64,000 bases of DNA from Silene conica (Eukaryota > Streptophyta > Magnoliopsida > Caryophyllales > Caryophyllaceae): NCBI GenBank assembly GCA_029255685.2, contig CM055315.2, positions 52,915,358 through 52,979,357 on the forward strand. Reading direction: 5' to 3'. The notes under the pieces are model-generated. The model saw only the letters and a list, made by a program, of their open reading frames with translations. It searched no databases and had not been told where the DNA came from. Below, piece after piece: positions 33,248-45,434 of this stretch. The position numbers were made by a program, and so were the translations under genes. How positions within the stretch are numbered: position 1 is the first letter of the stretch; the number at the start of each line of letters is the position of its first letter.

Positions 33248-34736
33248 ATGGCTGGTGAAGACCCAATGCCAAGTGCCAAGCTAGCACGTGAATCCTGGCT
33301 AAAAGCCTTCATGGACTCCATGAATCAGTCTACTAGACTGAGGAATGATGGGTCAAACTTCACTGACTGGGAGGCAGCACTACGGAATGCTGCCATTGCT
33401 GACGGAAAGCTCAAGTACTTAACTGAGCCCATTCCGGCACACCCAGGAACTGGAGCTAGAGCTAACGAAGTTCGCGCTCATAGCGACTTCGTCATGGAAG
33501 CGGGTGCGATAAAGAACGTACTCATCTATGCAATGGAATCGAATTTGCAAAGACGCTTCATATCCCATGGTGCAAACAAGATTTTCACCACGCTCACTAA
33601 CGAATTCTCGAAAGCTCCGAGAATCGTTTCTTATGAGCATACCTGTTGCTTCTTTGAGGCAAAACTCCAGAAGGGCCAAGCTGTTAGCCCACATATTCTC
33701 AACATGATTGAGAATATCGAGAAACTGGATACCCTAAACTGCAAGATCAGTGAGAACATAATCATTGATCGAATGCTTCATTCACTTCATGATGGGTTCG
33801 CCCTCTTTAGGGCCAACTATTACATGAACGACATGAAGAAGACTCCTCATGAGCTCCACTCCCTTCTCGTACAGACCGAGAAGGATCTGAAATTAAGTGG
33901 GAGCGTGAAGCAGGATGTTCTCATGATCTCCAGTAAGGGTAAGGGTAAGGGAAAAGCTAAAGCTTAGGGCGACCTAGCGGTAGGTAAGCCCAAGTTCAAG
34001 AAGTCAGGATTTGCTAAGAGTGGGCCCGGTGAGTCGAGCAACTCACATGGCAAGACAAAGAGTAAGGATACAAGCATTGAATGCCACCATTTCCATAAGA
34101 CTGGGCAATGGAGGCGCACATGCCCCGTGTATCGTGAGGACATTAAAGCAGGCCGCGTTATTCCTGTTGGTATATCTTCTTCTTCTTCTTTTATTCACAT
34201 GATTGAGATTAACCATGCAAGTTACGGAACTTGGGTACTAGATACTGGTTGTGGTTCTCATCTTTGTAATCATGTGCAGGGCCTCCGAAACCAAGAACCC
34301 CTCATCAAGGGTGAGGTTGACCTGCGTGTCGGGAATGGAGCACGTGTTGCTGCAGTCTCGAGGGGAACATACGTAATCCAGCTTCCAAGTGGATTCGAGT
34401 TATCTTTATATAACTGTTATTATGTTCCTAGTTTATCCAAAAACATTATTTCAGTTTCTGCACTTGACAAACTTGGTTTTTTATTTGTAATAGAGAATAA
34501 TAGCTGTATTTTCTCGTTACACAATATGATTTATGGCAAGGCAGTTTCCATGAATGAAATTTATGTTTTAGATCAAACCACCGAAATATTACATGTGAAT
34601 AACAAGAGATTAAAGGTAGGTGACAAAGATGAAACTTATCTATGGCACTGCCGTATGGGACATATAAATGAGAAACGCGTAAAACAGCTCATCCAGAATG
34701 GAGCTATCTCGGCCTTTGATTTCGAATCATATAGCT
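33248..34736 (+). pseudogene. Copia A2 gag, protease and integrase start
   Basis: Gag starts 'MAGEDPMPSAKLARESWLK' and carries the copia gag region ('NFTDWEAALRNAAIADGK', 'MIENIEKL', 'LHSLLVQTEKDLK') and a Lys/Gly tail. A zinc-knuckle region and the protease motif 'LDTGCGSHLCNH' near 34,233 follow, then the integrase HHCC beginning 'HCRMGHINEKRVKQLIQ' near 34,645. It ends where reverse-oriented copia sequence begins. The copy is broken, with about two breaks besides the missing 3' part. Confidence 0.88.
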
Positions 34737-37544
34737 GTGGGGAATATAACATGTATTCGCCCTAAAACATGAAGGATTATAACGAAATTTACAGTTGTGA
34801 ATTATGGTCATAAGATAATTAAAAACATGAAAAAGAATACAACCTTTGGTCCTTGTGCTAAAGGCCCAAGAACAGGAATTAAAGAAAATTCCCTCCTATA
34901 ACTTGCACCCAAGACTTGATTGAGACGATGCCGCATGTGCTAGAAAGGCTCTCCAATTGCCTTGCAATATGGGGGGAGTTTTGTGAGGTTTTAGATGTGA
35001 GATCTAGGTTTTGGGAAAAGGCAGTTCTCAAAACCCTAATACTGTGAAATATGAATTACCAGTAATTCACAAAAGGAGAATAACTCTCCTTTTGTATACG
35101 ACACGGTCGGCCGAACGGGTTTAGGGTAAGGGTGGGCTTTTTCCACTCTTACCTTATTCCTTTGCATGATTCGACCCGTTTGCTAATAATATAATTCGTG
35201 GGTTTTATTTATAAATCGCATACATGTTATCAGATATTAATGCAGTCAATGTATTAATAATGGTCTGATAAAATTACGATATTGTATAATTACCCAAATT
35301 AATATAACTGTTTATATTAATAGGCGAATACAATATTTAATTAAATATAACCGTTTATATTTAATTTACGAATTAATCATGTAATCCGTATTAGCTAAAA
35401 TTATTTAATCCGTATTAAATAATAATCTCAACATCTTATTGGCTAATTTAATAGTCAATACCTCTGACTAACTGTTTAGTCGTATCCGGCATAAATGTGA
35501 CTGTATTTTCATACCTTCACATCTCTCAAACGTGTCCTATAGGTGTGACGTATAGGGACTAGTTGATCACCGCCATCTTTATGACAATAACGTCAAACTT
35601 ATCTAGCAAGCCAACCGTTATTGATAAACGTGGATCAACTGATAATAATACTAAAGTATGCCCTTGTGATCCTTAAAGAGATTTAGTAAGTCATTGTACT
35701 AACTGTCAAGGACACCAGCCCCAACAATCTCCCACTTGTCCGTACAAGGGTATGTGCAATGACGTTATCACACTACATGTGGAGGACACAAGCTCCAACA
35801 ACTCCCACTTTTCCGTACAAGGGTAGGTGCGATAACCGATTCTCATATCATTTTAAAATTTCTCCCACTCAATGTAAGACAATTTGATTCGCAAAGCTCG
35901 TATCTCACAAGCGATCTGTATCAAGAGTGGTTTCCCCGACTAGAGAGTAACTTAACTAATAAAACGAATCCTCTTGGCCCCTGTTACGATGACCGTGGGA
36001 AAGAAACCAAAGTTACCCAAAATCTGCCTTAATCTCAAGAGACAGTTGAAAGTCAAAAGACTCGACTCTAAGGAACACTTTGGAGGTCCTATCCACGACC
36101 TGGCACCCAATGTTATAAAACATTTAGGATTCCATAACGTTGTCACGGGGTGTCCTACGAGATATCCGTATAACTCGCCTTTGTGATTGGTCAGTCAACT
36201 GTTTGACTTATGGCTCGTTGAACCCACCATCAAACAACGTCACAAAATGATTACCTGCGTTATCAGCTCAAGTGGGTAATCAAGGACCAAAACGATGTAA
36301 TGTTATTCAGGTCACTTTGTGGTGTTCAAAATTGGCGTACAATTCCACATGAAAAACAAAACATTATATATCATAACAATGAGGTTGAATAGAGTACACG
36401 AGGAAATGAATTATTACATGAATTCATAAAAGAGTACTACTACTTAGGAACACATCTAATTCCCATGGAATGAATGTGCCCTTCATGCTTATCACGTGGT
36501 AATGCTTTAGTGAGAGGATAAGCTATGCTGTCATTCGTAGCGATTTTATCAATGAATATCTCCTTTTGCTCCACGTAATCTCTGATTAGATGAGCTTTCC
36601 GTTGTACATGTCTAGCCTTGTTGCTAGACTTAAGCTCCTTAGCTTGGAAGATGGAACCTTTATTGTCACAATAAACGGTGATCGGGTCATTCGAACTAGG
36701 CACTACTGATAGTCCTTGTAAGAATTGACGCATCCATATTGCTTCCTTAGCTGCTTCCGAAGCGGCATAGTACTCGGTCTCAGTTGTAGAATCTGCTGTA
36801 ACACTCTGTTTAGAACTTTTCCAGCTGACAGCAGCGCCATTAAGAGTAAAAACGAATCCAGACTGAGATTTCGAGTCGTCTCGATCCGTTTGGAAGCTAG
36901 CATCTGCGTAACCCGTGGCGCAGAGCGTCGAGTCGCCTCCGTAAGTCAATCCCCAATCTTTAGTCCTCCGTAGGTACTTAAGAATGTTTTTCACGGCCAT
37001 CCAGTGTTGTTCACCTGGATGAGCTTGGAATCGACTTGTCATACTCAATGCATATGCAACGTCGGGACGTGTGCATATCATGGCATACATGATCGTTCCT
37101 ATAGCCGAAGCATAAGGGATCCGACTCATGCGCTCTTTCTCTTCCAATGTCTTAGCTTCTTGAGTCTTGCTCAAGTGAAGCCCAGTAGTCATAGGAAGGA
37201 ACCCTTTCTTGGAGTTCGTCATGCTGAATCTCTCTAGAATCTTATCTATGTAAGACTCCTGACTGAGAGACAACATCCGTCGTGATCTATCCCTGTAGAT
37301 ACGGATGCTCAAAATTCTTTGTGCCTCTCCCAAATCTTTCATCTGGAAATTGTTTTTCAACCATGCTTTAACCGAAGAAAGGAGAGGCATCTCATTCCCA
37401 ATCAAGAGTATGTCATCGACATACAGTACTAGGAAGACAATCTTGCTCCCACTAGACATGATATAGAGACATGGTTCCTCGACTGATCGAATATACCCAT
37501 TCTCCTTTATCACTTGGTCGAAGCGATGATTCCAACTCCGTGAA
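34737..37544 (-). mobile_element. Copia element A4, reverse fragment
   Basis: 34,737-35,728 is a copia A LTR (992 bp) in reverse orientation, followed by the polypurine tract (on -) at 35,729-35,742 and the 3' internal region. Coding sequence from 36,440 holds RNase H and part of reverse transcriptase. At about 37,545 it gives way to a TRIM. It closely matches 55,893 to about 58,850. It is an element fragment: only its 3' half is present. Confidence 0.87.
36440..37544 (-). pseudogene. Copia A4 reverse transcriptase end and RNase H
   Basis: Read on -. It has the RT motif 'VLYVDDILLIGNE' near 37,390-37,430, then 'KDLGEAQRILSIRIYRD', 'MICTRPDVAYALSMTSRFQ' and the RNase H part 'ATGYADASFQTDRDD', 'TTETEYYAASEAAKEAIWMR' and 'TVYCDNKGS'. 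Typical of Ty1-copia pol C-termini. The frame is long and open, but it belongs to a fragment. Confidence 0.88.
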
Positions 37545-38092
37545 TAAACCCGACCCACTACTGTCGTAACACAAACCCAATAAGATGAGTGCACACTTTT
37601 GGGCTCATTATTTGTCCTTGCTTAAGCCCAAAAGCACAAGGCCTTGTTACGAAGTAGTGGGTGGAAGCTATTATAAACATATCACAAGCCTCACATTCTA
37701 TCGATGTGGGACAACTTTCCTCTCATAGTCTTGGGGGTTACAAACTCCCCCACTTAAAGACCACACCGTCCTCGTTGTGCCTCAACCTTGACCGCAGCCA
37801 AGCCCATAATCCTCCCCCGCTAGGTGGGTGACCCGGGTACTCCTGACCACAGGCTCACCACACGGTCGCAGGGTCGCTCTGATACCATTTGTAACAACCC
37901 GACCCACTACTATCGTAACACAAACCCTATAAGATGGGTGCACACTTTTGGGCCCATTATTTGTCCTCACTTAAGCCCAAAAGCACAAGGCCTTGTTACG
38001 AAGTAGTGGGTGGAAGCTATTATAAACATATCACAAGCCTCACATTCTACCGATGTGGGACAACTTTCCTCTGATACTCTTGGGGGTTATAG
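37545..38092 (-). mobile_element. TRIM element with two LTRs
   Basis: Two about 200-bp repeats (37,545-37,745 and about 37,888-38,092) flank an about 140-bp internal domain. Read on -, the internal domain begins with the primer site 'aatggtatcagagcgaccc' (initiator tRNA-Met type) and ends with the purine tract 'taagtgggggagtt'. The LTRs begin TGTAACCCCC and end GGGTTGTTACA where complete, and contain 'gttgtcccacatcg'. The repeats differ at about ten positions (5%), suggesting an older insertion. No coding capacity. It lies exactly between a reverse and a forward copia fragment. Confidence 0.9.
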
Positions 38093-39663
38093 TTGCGGCT
38101 AGTGCAAAGTTTTTAGAGAAAAATTGTCTCTCAAACAAACAAAGTAGTAGGACTTTTGATCAGTCATAGGTTCAAGAATCAGAAACCAACAATGTGATGG
38201 ATGAAAGTGTTCCTTCCACATCTGCTATGGTATCCATTCTAGAGGAACCTAGGAGGACGGTTCCAGTTTCTCACCCCCAGACCGATACATTGATATGGTT
38301 GAGGAGGGTGGTGTAGAAAACATTTTATTCCTTGAGCGTAACGAACCATCTAACTACAAAGAGCCATGACCTGTTCTGACTCTATGCTAATATGGCTCGA
38401 AGCCATGCAATCCGAAATAGATTCCATGCACGAGAATCAAGTATGGGATTTGGTTGATTTGCCTGAAAAGGTGAGACACCTTCAGTGCAAATGGCTTTAT
38501 AAGATAAACCGCGCATTAGATGGACAACCAGATGTTTATAAAGCACGATTGGTAGCAAAATGTTTCACTCAAGTACACGGGTTGCACTGTGATGAGATTT
38601 TTGCTCCAGTTGTAATGCTTAGATCTATTCTGATTATCTTAGCGATGGCCGCATTTCATGATTATGAGATTTGGCAAATAGATGCAAAAACCGCCTTCCT
38701 AAACGGGTTTTTGGAAGAAGAACTGTATATGATACAGCCTGAGGGTTTCATAGATCCTAAACATCCTAAAAAAGTGTGCAAACTTAAGCGTTCCATCTAT
38801 GGACTTAAGCAAGCATCACGGAATTGGAATCATCGTTTCGATGACGTGATAAAACAGAATGGATTCATTCGAAGTGTCGAGGAACCATGTCTGTATATCA
38901 AGTAAAGTGGGAGCAAAATCGTGTTCCTAGTATTATATGTAGATGACATACTATTGATTGGAAACGACATTCTCATGCTCTCGTCGATTAAGACATGGTT
39001 AAAGAACCATTTCAAAATGAAATATTTGGGTGAAACACAAAGGATTCTAGGCATCCGTATCTATAGAGATAGGTTGAAAAGGATGTTAGCATTGAGTCAA
39101 GAAGATTATATAGATAAAATTCTTGACAGATTCAGTATGACAAACTCCAAGAGGGGTTACATTCCAGTTGCTCATGGGGTGCATCTGAGTACGCCTCAAT
39201 CACCTACAACACCGGAAGAAACTGAACGCATGAGTCAGATTCCTTATGCTTCGGCAGTAGGATCGACCATGTATGTCATGATGTGCACACGTCCAGACGT
39301 GGCATATGCATTGAGTATAGTCAGCCGTTACCAAAATAATCCAGGTGAAAGTCACTAGATGGTCGTCAAGAACATCCTTAAGTACTTACGAAGGACTAAG
39401 GATTGGGCTCTGGTATATGCTGGAGACACGGAGCTATGTGCTAAAGGTTACGCAGATGCTAGTATCTAACCCGATCGTGATGATTCCAAATCTCAGTCGG
39501 GTTTTGTCTTTACTCTTAATGGTAGAGTAGTCAGCTGAGAGAGCTCAAAGCAAAGTGTTACATCAGATTCTACAACAGAGTCTGAGTACATGACAGCTTC
39601 TGAAGCTGCAAATGAAGCTATTTGGATGCGTTATTTCTTACAAGGACTAAAAGTAGTACCTAG

Positions 39664-41279
39664 TGATGCCCGTCGTTGAGGGCGTCAAAGATAAAATTTA
39701 TATTCCTAAACTTTAACTAGATAGTGAAAGTCAAGGGTCGAACCACAAGGAGGTGGGGAATGTTTATTGTTCTATGTTAATGTTTTAGGATAACAAATTT
39801 GGGGGTTTGTTTGTTTGGTTGTCACTAGGTCTAACAAAATAAAGACAAGATAAAACGAAAGTAAGATAAATATAAAAACTTATGATAAAAGAATGCTAGG
39901 ATGGTTGGTTCATAAAAGCTATGATGGTATAAATTATAAGTCTATCTGTATTGCAGTCGCGTAACGGGTGTAACAAATCCTCTCGGTCCATGTTACCTAA
40001 TAGCTCCTTTCGGCCTATGCTATTAGTTCCTAGGTCTCACAAATATTGGGTGTCAACAATGAGGGTGATTCCTAAATTCTAGGTCACATACCTTTCAGTC
40101 TTAGTAACCTAGCCGTCTTAAAGCGTTAACCAATGCCCTTCACGTATCTTTCAATCTTGGGTAAGTCATTACTAACATCCTATAAGTCTCCTTTCGATCT
40201 CACTATAGGGTATTATAATTAACGAAAGAAAACAATCTGAAAACATGCGCGAGGTCAGTCGACCGACCAGCTAACCCAGTCGGTCGACCAACTACCTTAG
40301 TCGACCGACCAGTTTAGCCAGTCGGTCGACCAAGGTCTGCTACAGGTCGATTCTGATCTTATACCATCTACGCAAATTAATCACCTACATCCTAACATGG
40401 GGGTTGAGCTACTCATAACTACAATAATAACGATGATAGCAATTAAGAAAACTGAATTCATAGCAAATAATAACATAAATATACGATAAACAATAAGGTT
40501 TCGGGGTTCTAATCTAAACCGGATACTAGCAATACTATCATAACAATAAAAGCTGAAATTAAAGAATATTACCGCAAAACAGAAATAGGGCAGAATGAAG
40601 AACTTTATTGATTCCGTGGAACGATTGTTGAATAACAAAATTAGAACAATGCTAAACTAAGAAAACTAAACAGAAAATTGTAGGGGATTATTGTAAGATT
40701 AAGAACTAAGAACTTGGATAAAGATTAGATTCTAAAGAATTGATAAAGAATAGATGATTAGCCCTAATCAGGAATTAGGCTTAAGTAGGCGAAAAACAAA
40801 AGCTTCTTTCATAACCTAATCACGCGTGGGCTTTGCGGAAATATTTCTGAAACAGCGCCTCGGTCGACCGACCATGTGATGCGGTCGGTCGACCGATTAT
40901 CGGGCCCAATAGACTTCTGTCTTCGTAAGTTGATTTCTGGGTTTGAGACAACAAGTGTTTTGGTCGACCGACCAGGGTAGTCGGTCGGTCGACCGGTTTT
41001 CCTGTGTGTCTGCCTTGAATTCGTCTTAAATTGATCCTATGGTCCTTGGTTCGTGCCTTGGGTGTTGTTTCCTCCTTGTTCCTTGGTTATCTTGGTTATG
41101 CAAAAAATCCTGAGGGTAGCAATTTGGCCTGAAATCGCCTCTTTTCCGCATAATTATGCAAAAGAGCACAAAAATACGAAAGTAGACAATTGTTGGGAAA
41201 TAAAGGCTAAAACATCGTAAATGCGCTATAAAATGCGTGTAAAAATAGATGTAAAACATCATAAAATAGACATGCATCA
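39664..41279 (-). mobile_element. Athila-type solo LTR (TSD cctag)
   Basis: 1,616 bp, 'tgatgcccgtcgttgagggc' to 'agacatgcatca' on +, related to the LTRs of the gag-protease element but clearly diverged. The exact duplication cctag lies at 39,659-39,663 and 41,280-41,284. The copia RNase H reading continues on the other side. It has four palindrome pairs, with the quartet at 40,257-40,331 perfectly phased. Confidence 0.94.
40257..40994. repeat. Phased palindrome quartet plus two pairs
   Basis: The starts are 40,257, 40,278, 40,299 and 40,320, four copies at exact 21-bp steps with centres AC, GT, AC, GT. Pairs follow at 40,862/40,883 and 40,962/40,983. Confidence 0.92.
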
Positions 41280-41546
41280 CCTAGTGTGAAAGATCCAATC
41301 ACCCTTTATTGCGATAATAATGGTGCTATCTTCCAGGCTAAGGAGCCTAAGTCTAGTAACAAATCTAGACATGAACTCAGAAAAACTCATCTAATAAGAG
41401 ATTACGTGGAAGAAAAGGAGATAGCGTTGTGCAAGATTGGAACGGATAACAATATTGCAGATCCGCTCACTAAGGCACTACCGCATAGTAAACATGAAGG
41501 GCACATCACATCCATGGGGATAAAACGTGTTCCAGAGTGGTATTAA

Positions 41547-42314
41547 ATATTATTTGATTGATGTATGATCATTTCAATTACTACTTAATAAAATCATTGA
41601 ATTTTTATATATTGTAATTCATGTGGATTATATGACAATTTTGAACACCACAAAGTGAACTGTTTTACTTTATATTTATGTTTTGTCCGTCAACACCACA
41701 ATGAGCTGATAACTCAGGTGATTATTTTGTTAGTTGAATGATGGATGGTTCAATTTTCCATAAGTCAAACGTTTGACTGATCAATAACAAATATGAGTAT
41801 CTGATACCGCATAGGACATGGTGACCACTACATAGAGTCCTAAATGTTAAGATACATTAGGTGACTGGTCGTGGATTGGACGTCTATTGTGATTCCTAAA
41901 GTCGGTTCTTTTGACCATTGCTTATTTCCTGCGATATAGACAGTTTTTGGGTGGTTTAGGTTTCTGTCCTAGGTTGCACCGTAAAAGGAGGCCAATCGGA
42001 CTTTTACTGGGCCATTTCATGATGTGCTTCCATCGGCAAATTATAAATCACGGGAAATATCCAGCCTTTATCAGGTTTTATATATATACTCTCAGGGCCA
42101 CTCGAGGAGTAGTAACTTAAATGCATGGCCATGCTCGAATGTGATTCATATATCAAGTTATGTTACTCTCTAGTCGAGGAAACCGCTCTTGATATGATTA
42201 CTTGGGAGATACGACCTTGTAAGGTGGGACTTAGCAATTTGCCTTCCATTGAGTGGGAGAAATTTATGGATATGAGAATCGTAATCGCACACACTTGTAG
42301 GACAAGTGGGAGAT
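41547..42314 (+). other. Copia C 3' non-coding tail
   Basis: AT-rich sequence between the pol end and the polypurine tract at about 42,303-42,314. It has phrases related, in reverse, to the tails of copia A ('gtcaaacgtttgac', 'tgataactcaggtgatta'). No gene. Confidence 0.7.
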
Positions 42315-43286
42315 TGTTGGAGTAAATGTCCTCCACAGTGTGTGATTACTTGAATAAATATTTTACAGGATCACACAGGAATACTTAGTATATTAATTAG
42401 TTGGTTAACGTTTATCGGTAACGGTTGACTTACTAGAAGTTTGACGTTACTGTCATATGATGGCGGTAATCAACTGATCCCTAAAGGTCACACCTATAGG
42501 ATAACACTGAGAAATGTAATTATATATTGATATAATTACGTAAATGCCAAACTTAGCTAAATGTAGTTAAATAGATGATGAACATTTAATATGGTTAAAT
42601 AATAATGAAGAGAAATGAATTAAATGTTAATCCTAGCAAATATATATAAATGTTACATTTATTAATTATATATTTTAATATATGATATTTTAGAATAATA
42701 TAATTAGATTAATTAATTATAAGATAATTAATTTACATTCTCCTTAAAATTGTGTTTATGTTACATTTCCGAAAATGTTCTCCTGAAATTAATATGGGAT
42801 ATTTAGTTCCGAGTACATGCATTAAAATATACGAAGATATTTTAATAGAAGTTCGGATATATGTAAAACAACACAAAACAAAGCCCAACCTACACGTGTG
42901 ACACGTTTGAGTGTAGGTGGCGGGCCGTGTGGTTCTACTACAAATAGGAGAATAGGGTTTCTCTTATGGGTGTGGATCTCTCATTAGTTTTATCATCTAA
43001 AAACCCTAAAAAACAAAAGCCTCCAAAGTTAATAGTAATCAAGGTGGTAATTGAAGGGCATATTTCTCATGTCATCTTGGGTGCAATATAAGGAGAGTTT
43101 CTACATTGAAACTTGGGTTACTAGGTTGTTCTTAGACCGTTATCTCATAGGACTAAAGGTTATTTCTATGATCCATGTCTTTTTAATTCAATTTATTGTT
43201 TTAGCATCAATTCGTTTTTGATATAATCATTGGCAATATTAATTCGATTAATACTTTAAATGGATATTTTATGAAATATTCCTACA
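42315..43286 (+). mobile_element. Copia C 3' LTR
   Basis: 972 bp beginning TGTTGGAGTAAATGTCCTCC right after the polypurine tract and ending TATTCCTACA. The next bases, 'ctctc', may be the target duplication; the other copy is not identifiable. Confidence 0.85.
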
Positions 43287-45434
43287 CTCTCGTTGGTCTT
43301 ACTCTGAAATCTATCGTCTTCCCTTTCCGACTCATCCTTGTTACTTGCTTCCCCGAAGTGCCTTGTACGTGAACTTTCTCTTGATTGGATTTTGAGGAAC
43401 TAGTTCTAGGATAACCGTGAATTATGTTTTTTTGAGAAGTATTGATATTTGAGGAAAACATAAGAGGTGAGACATGTTTAGGTGATACAGGTGTCTAGTT
43501 GTTTTATCCAATTGGAAGAGTGAAAGTGAGTGATAGGGTAATTACTTAAAGGTTGAGTTGTGTTCTTAGTACTCAGTGGAACTTAATCTTGAGATTCTTA
43601 CTCGAATCGTGAAAACTAGTGGATTGAAAGGTAACGTTTAGAGAGTAAAATGAGATAACTGGAGTCATATATAAATTTGGAAGAATAGACTTAAGATGTT
43701 AATGATGATAAATGGATGAGTGAGGTGAGTCAATCTCACTTGACCTTAAGGATGCGATTGAATCGAGGAAAGAGTTGTTCTTGAGGAACAACAATCCTTG
43801 GTAATAGTAGTTGTTTATCGAAAGAACCTACGATATAGACTTGAAGGAATTGTTTAAGTATTTGACCTTAGGTTACCTAGTAGATCTTAGAACTCATTTA
43901 TTAGAGTACTTAAAGAATTTTGAATGGTGTACCACTAGTGTAACGATTGAATATGGGAATTCGTTGGAAAGTGAAAGTTGGAGACTTGATGATTTAAGGG
44001 TTTTAATCTGATGGAAAGTGATTTAAGTGAAGTGGACATAGCATATGAGCTTGGTAACCTGAGAGTGTTATTGAACTGTCATTTGAGGAACTAGCAGGGA
44101 TGAGACATCTAAAACTTTGGGAATAGATAATCGAAATGATGATATTGTTTAATTTTGAAGCATTATAGTGTATAAATCGTTTGAGGAAATGTTTCGTGAG
44201 AACCGATAATTGACTTGCTTAGTTTGGGAAGTAAGGAGTGAGAAACTTGTGACTTGTAAGAATAGTGAGAAACTCGAACCTTGGGAGATTTCCGTAATCG
44301 TTCCTTTATATCGCTTCTCTCCTCCCTTCTTCCTTGTTCCTTCTTCTGCTTTTGACTTCACTTTCTTGGAGTCCATAACTTGAAGTTCCTATCCTGTCAC
44401 CTTCTGTGCTCTCCCTGGAGTTTGGTATCGCGTTCGTTTCCGAAGTTTGTATCATACCTCCACCTTGGTGAGCCTTGTTTCCTTTCATTTGAATTAGTGG
44501 TGAGACGGGCTTGTTTTTGGAGTAGTGATATATGCCTTGAGGATCCTTGGTTTTGCATTATCAGAATTTGGTGGAGAAGGTTTATATTAATAATATTTGG
44601 GTGATACTAAATAGCGTGCCATCTTGAGAATTTCATGTTAAAGGATTAGATGTATGAGTGCTCCTTATGGATTTAGTGCCAACCGTAAAGTTAATGGCGA
44701 CTATACGTTTCTATGGACGTGGTAATAGTCTTATGGAAACTGTTGGAGCGAAAGCTGTTGCTTCTTTGAAACCTTCGTTTTTGGATGTCCGCTTTTAGCA
44801 GAGAGGTTTGAAACTTGAGAATTTGAAAGTTGTTACTTACGGAAGACATTATTTTTGAATGTTCACTTTATGGTAATAAGATTTGGGGGTTGAGGATTTC
44901 GAAGTGCTTCCGTAGAATGAGTTTGATAGAATTGAGCTGTTTAGAGTTAAAGGTTATAGATGATTTTGTTATGGTCCTTCAATGGGGAAAAGTTACAGTG
45001 TAGGGAATATCGTGTCCTAGATTTTGAGATTCGATGTTATGGTAATAGAATTTTTGGTTTAGTGTTTTGGAAGTGCGTGAATCTTGGTCTAAGATATGTG
45101 TTTAGGCTTCTACCTTGAGTGAAATCCTTAACTATTGGGGAACGGATATTAGTGTGACCTAATCTTTGTGGCTGACCTCATTTTCGTGGAAATTTCAAGT
45201 TAGCGTGTGTTGAATGAGAGTTTTGGAACCCCTTCTTGGTGCGAACTATCTGGTTTTGTGGATAAGTTAATGGTAAGTGAGATCGTGGAACCCTTGTGAG
45301 TTTAGAGGTTAATTGATTCATTCTCTAAAGGATGTATGAGTAATCGTTGTAACGATATTTCGATTGTTGATTTAGTGGTTAGTAATTCCGTATTCCGTAG
45401 AGTTACCGCCTTCTTTGACCTTTAACCGAGTCGT
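43287..45434. other. Unrecognised region, no gene or element identified
   Basis: About 2.1 kb with many stops in all frames and no family I recognise. A 66-codon frame (43,811-44,011) and others are too short and domain-free to call. Phrases repeat weakly: 'ttatggtaata' followed by related T/G-rich sequence and 'gaagtgc' occurs near 44,868 and 45,037, about 169 bp apart. It may be very old element or host intergenic DNA. It is the flank of copia C on its right. Confidence 0.4.

Larger units (their letters stand above)
16774..34736 (+). mobile_element. Copia element A2, host of two nested elements
   Basis: A partial copia A LTR occurs as three pieces, 16,774-16,957, 30,185-30,516 and 32,243-32,399, which line up consecutively with the LTR at 14,250-15,251. 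The gaps are the Athila-like gag-protease element and a hAT element, both with TSDs. After 32,399 come the primer site 'agtggtatcagagcc', a leader with three palindrome pairs, and gag, protease and the start of integrase. At 34,737 reverse-oriented copia sequence begins. The LTR is incomplete on its 5' side and the element is broken. Confidence 0.85.
38093..41546 (+). pseudogene. Copia C integrase end, RT and RNase H remnant
   Basis: Recognisable parts are the linker after integrase, RT with 'WLEAMQSEIDSM', 'QIDAKTAFLNGFLEEELYM', 'IYGLKQASRNWNHRF' and 'LVLYVDDILLIGND' near 38,935, then 'MCTRPDVAYAL', the RNase H region, and after the solo LTR 'LYCDNNGAIFQAKEPKSSNK' and a C-terminus ending near 41,546. 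The copy is broken, with several breaks besides the LTR insertion. Confidence 0.87.
38093..43286 (+). mobile_element. Copia element C, 3' part with 3' LTR
   Basis: Contains the end of integrase, reverse transcriptase, RNase H (split by a solo LTR), a 3' non-coding tail, the polypurine tract 'caagtgggagat' and a 972-bp LTR at 42,315-43,286 (TGTTGGAGTAAATG...TATTCCTACA). The LTR ends differ from copia A (TGTTGGGGCTGG...CCCCACA), and RT residues differ at about one in five, so this is a separate subfamily. No primer site follows 43,286. The 5' half is not present and the copy is broken. Confidence 0.85.

Noticed and set aside
35974-36186. 70-codon frame repeated almost identically at 57,276-57,488
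   Set aside because: Both lie in homologous copia A 3' tails on the strand opposite to pol; similarity is explained by recent common ancestry of the copies.
37746-37890. 'gggtgacccgggtactcc' in the TRIM interior looked like 5S rRNA, suggesting a Cassandra TRIM
   Set aside because: Cassandra carries 5S-type sequence in its LTR with A box, IE and C box. Here the match is one short phrase, in the internal domain, on the strand opposite to the element.
40257-40331. Regularly spaced short palindromes resembling a CRISPR array
   Set aside because: Repeats are 12 bp with 9-bp gaps, inside a plant LTR with a TSD; no cas genes and no array of 25-40 bp repeats.
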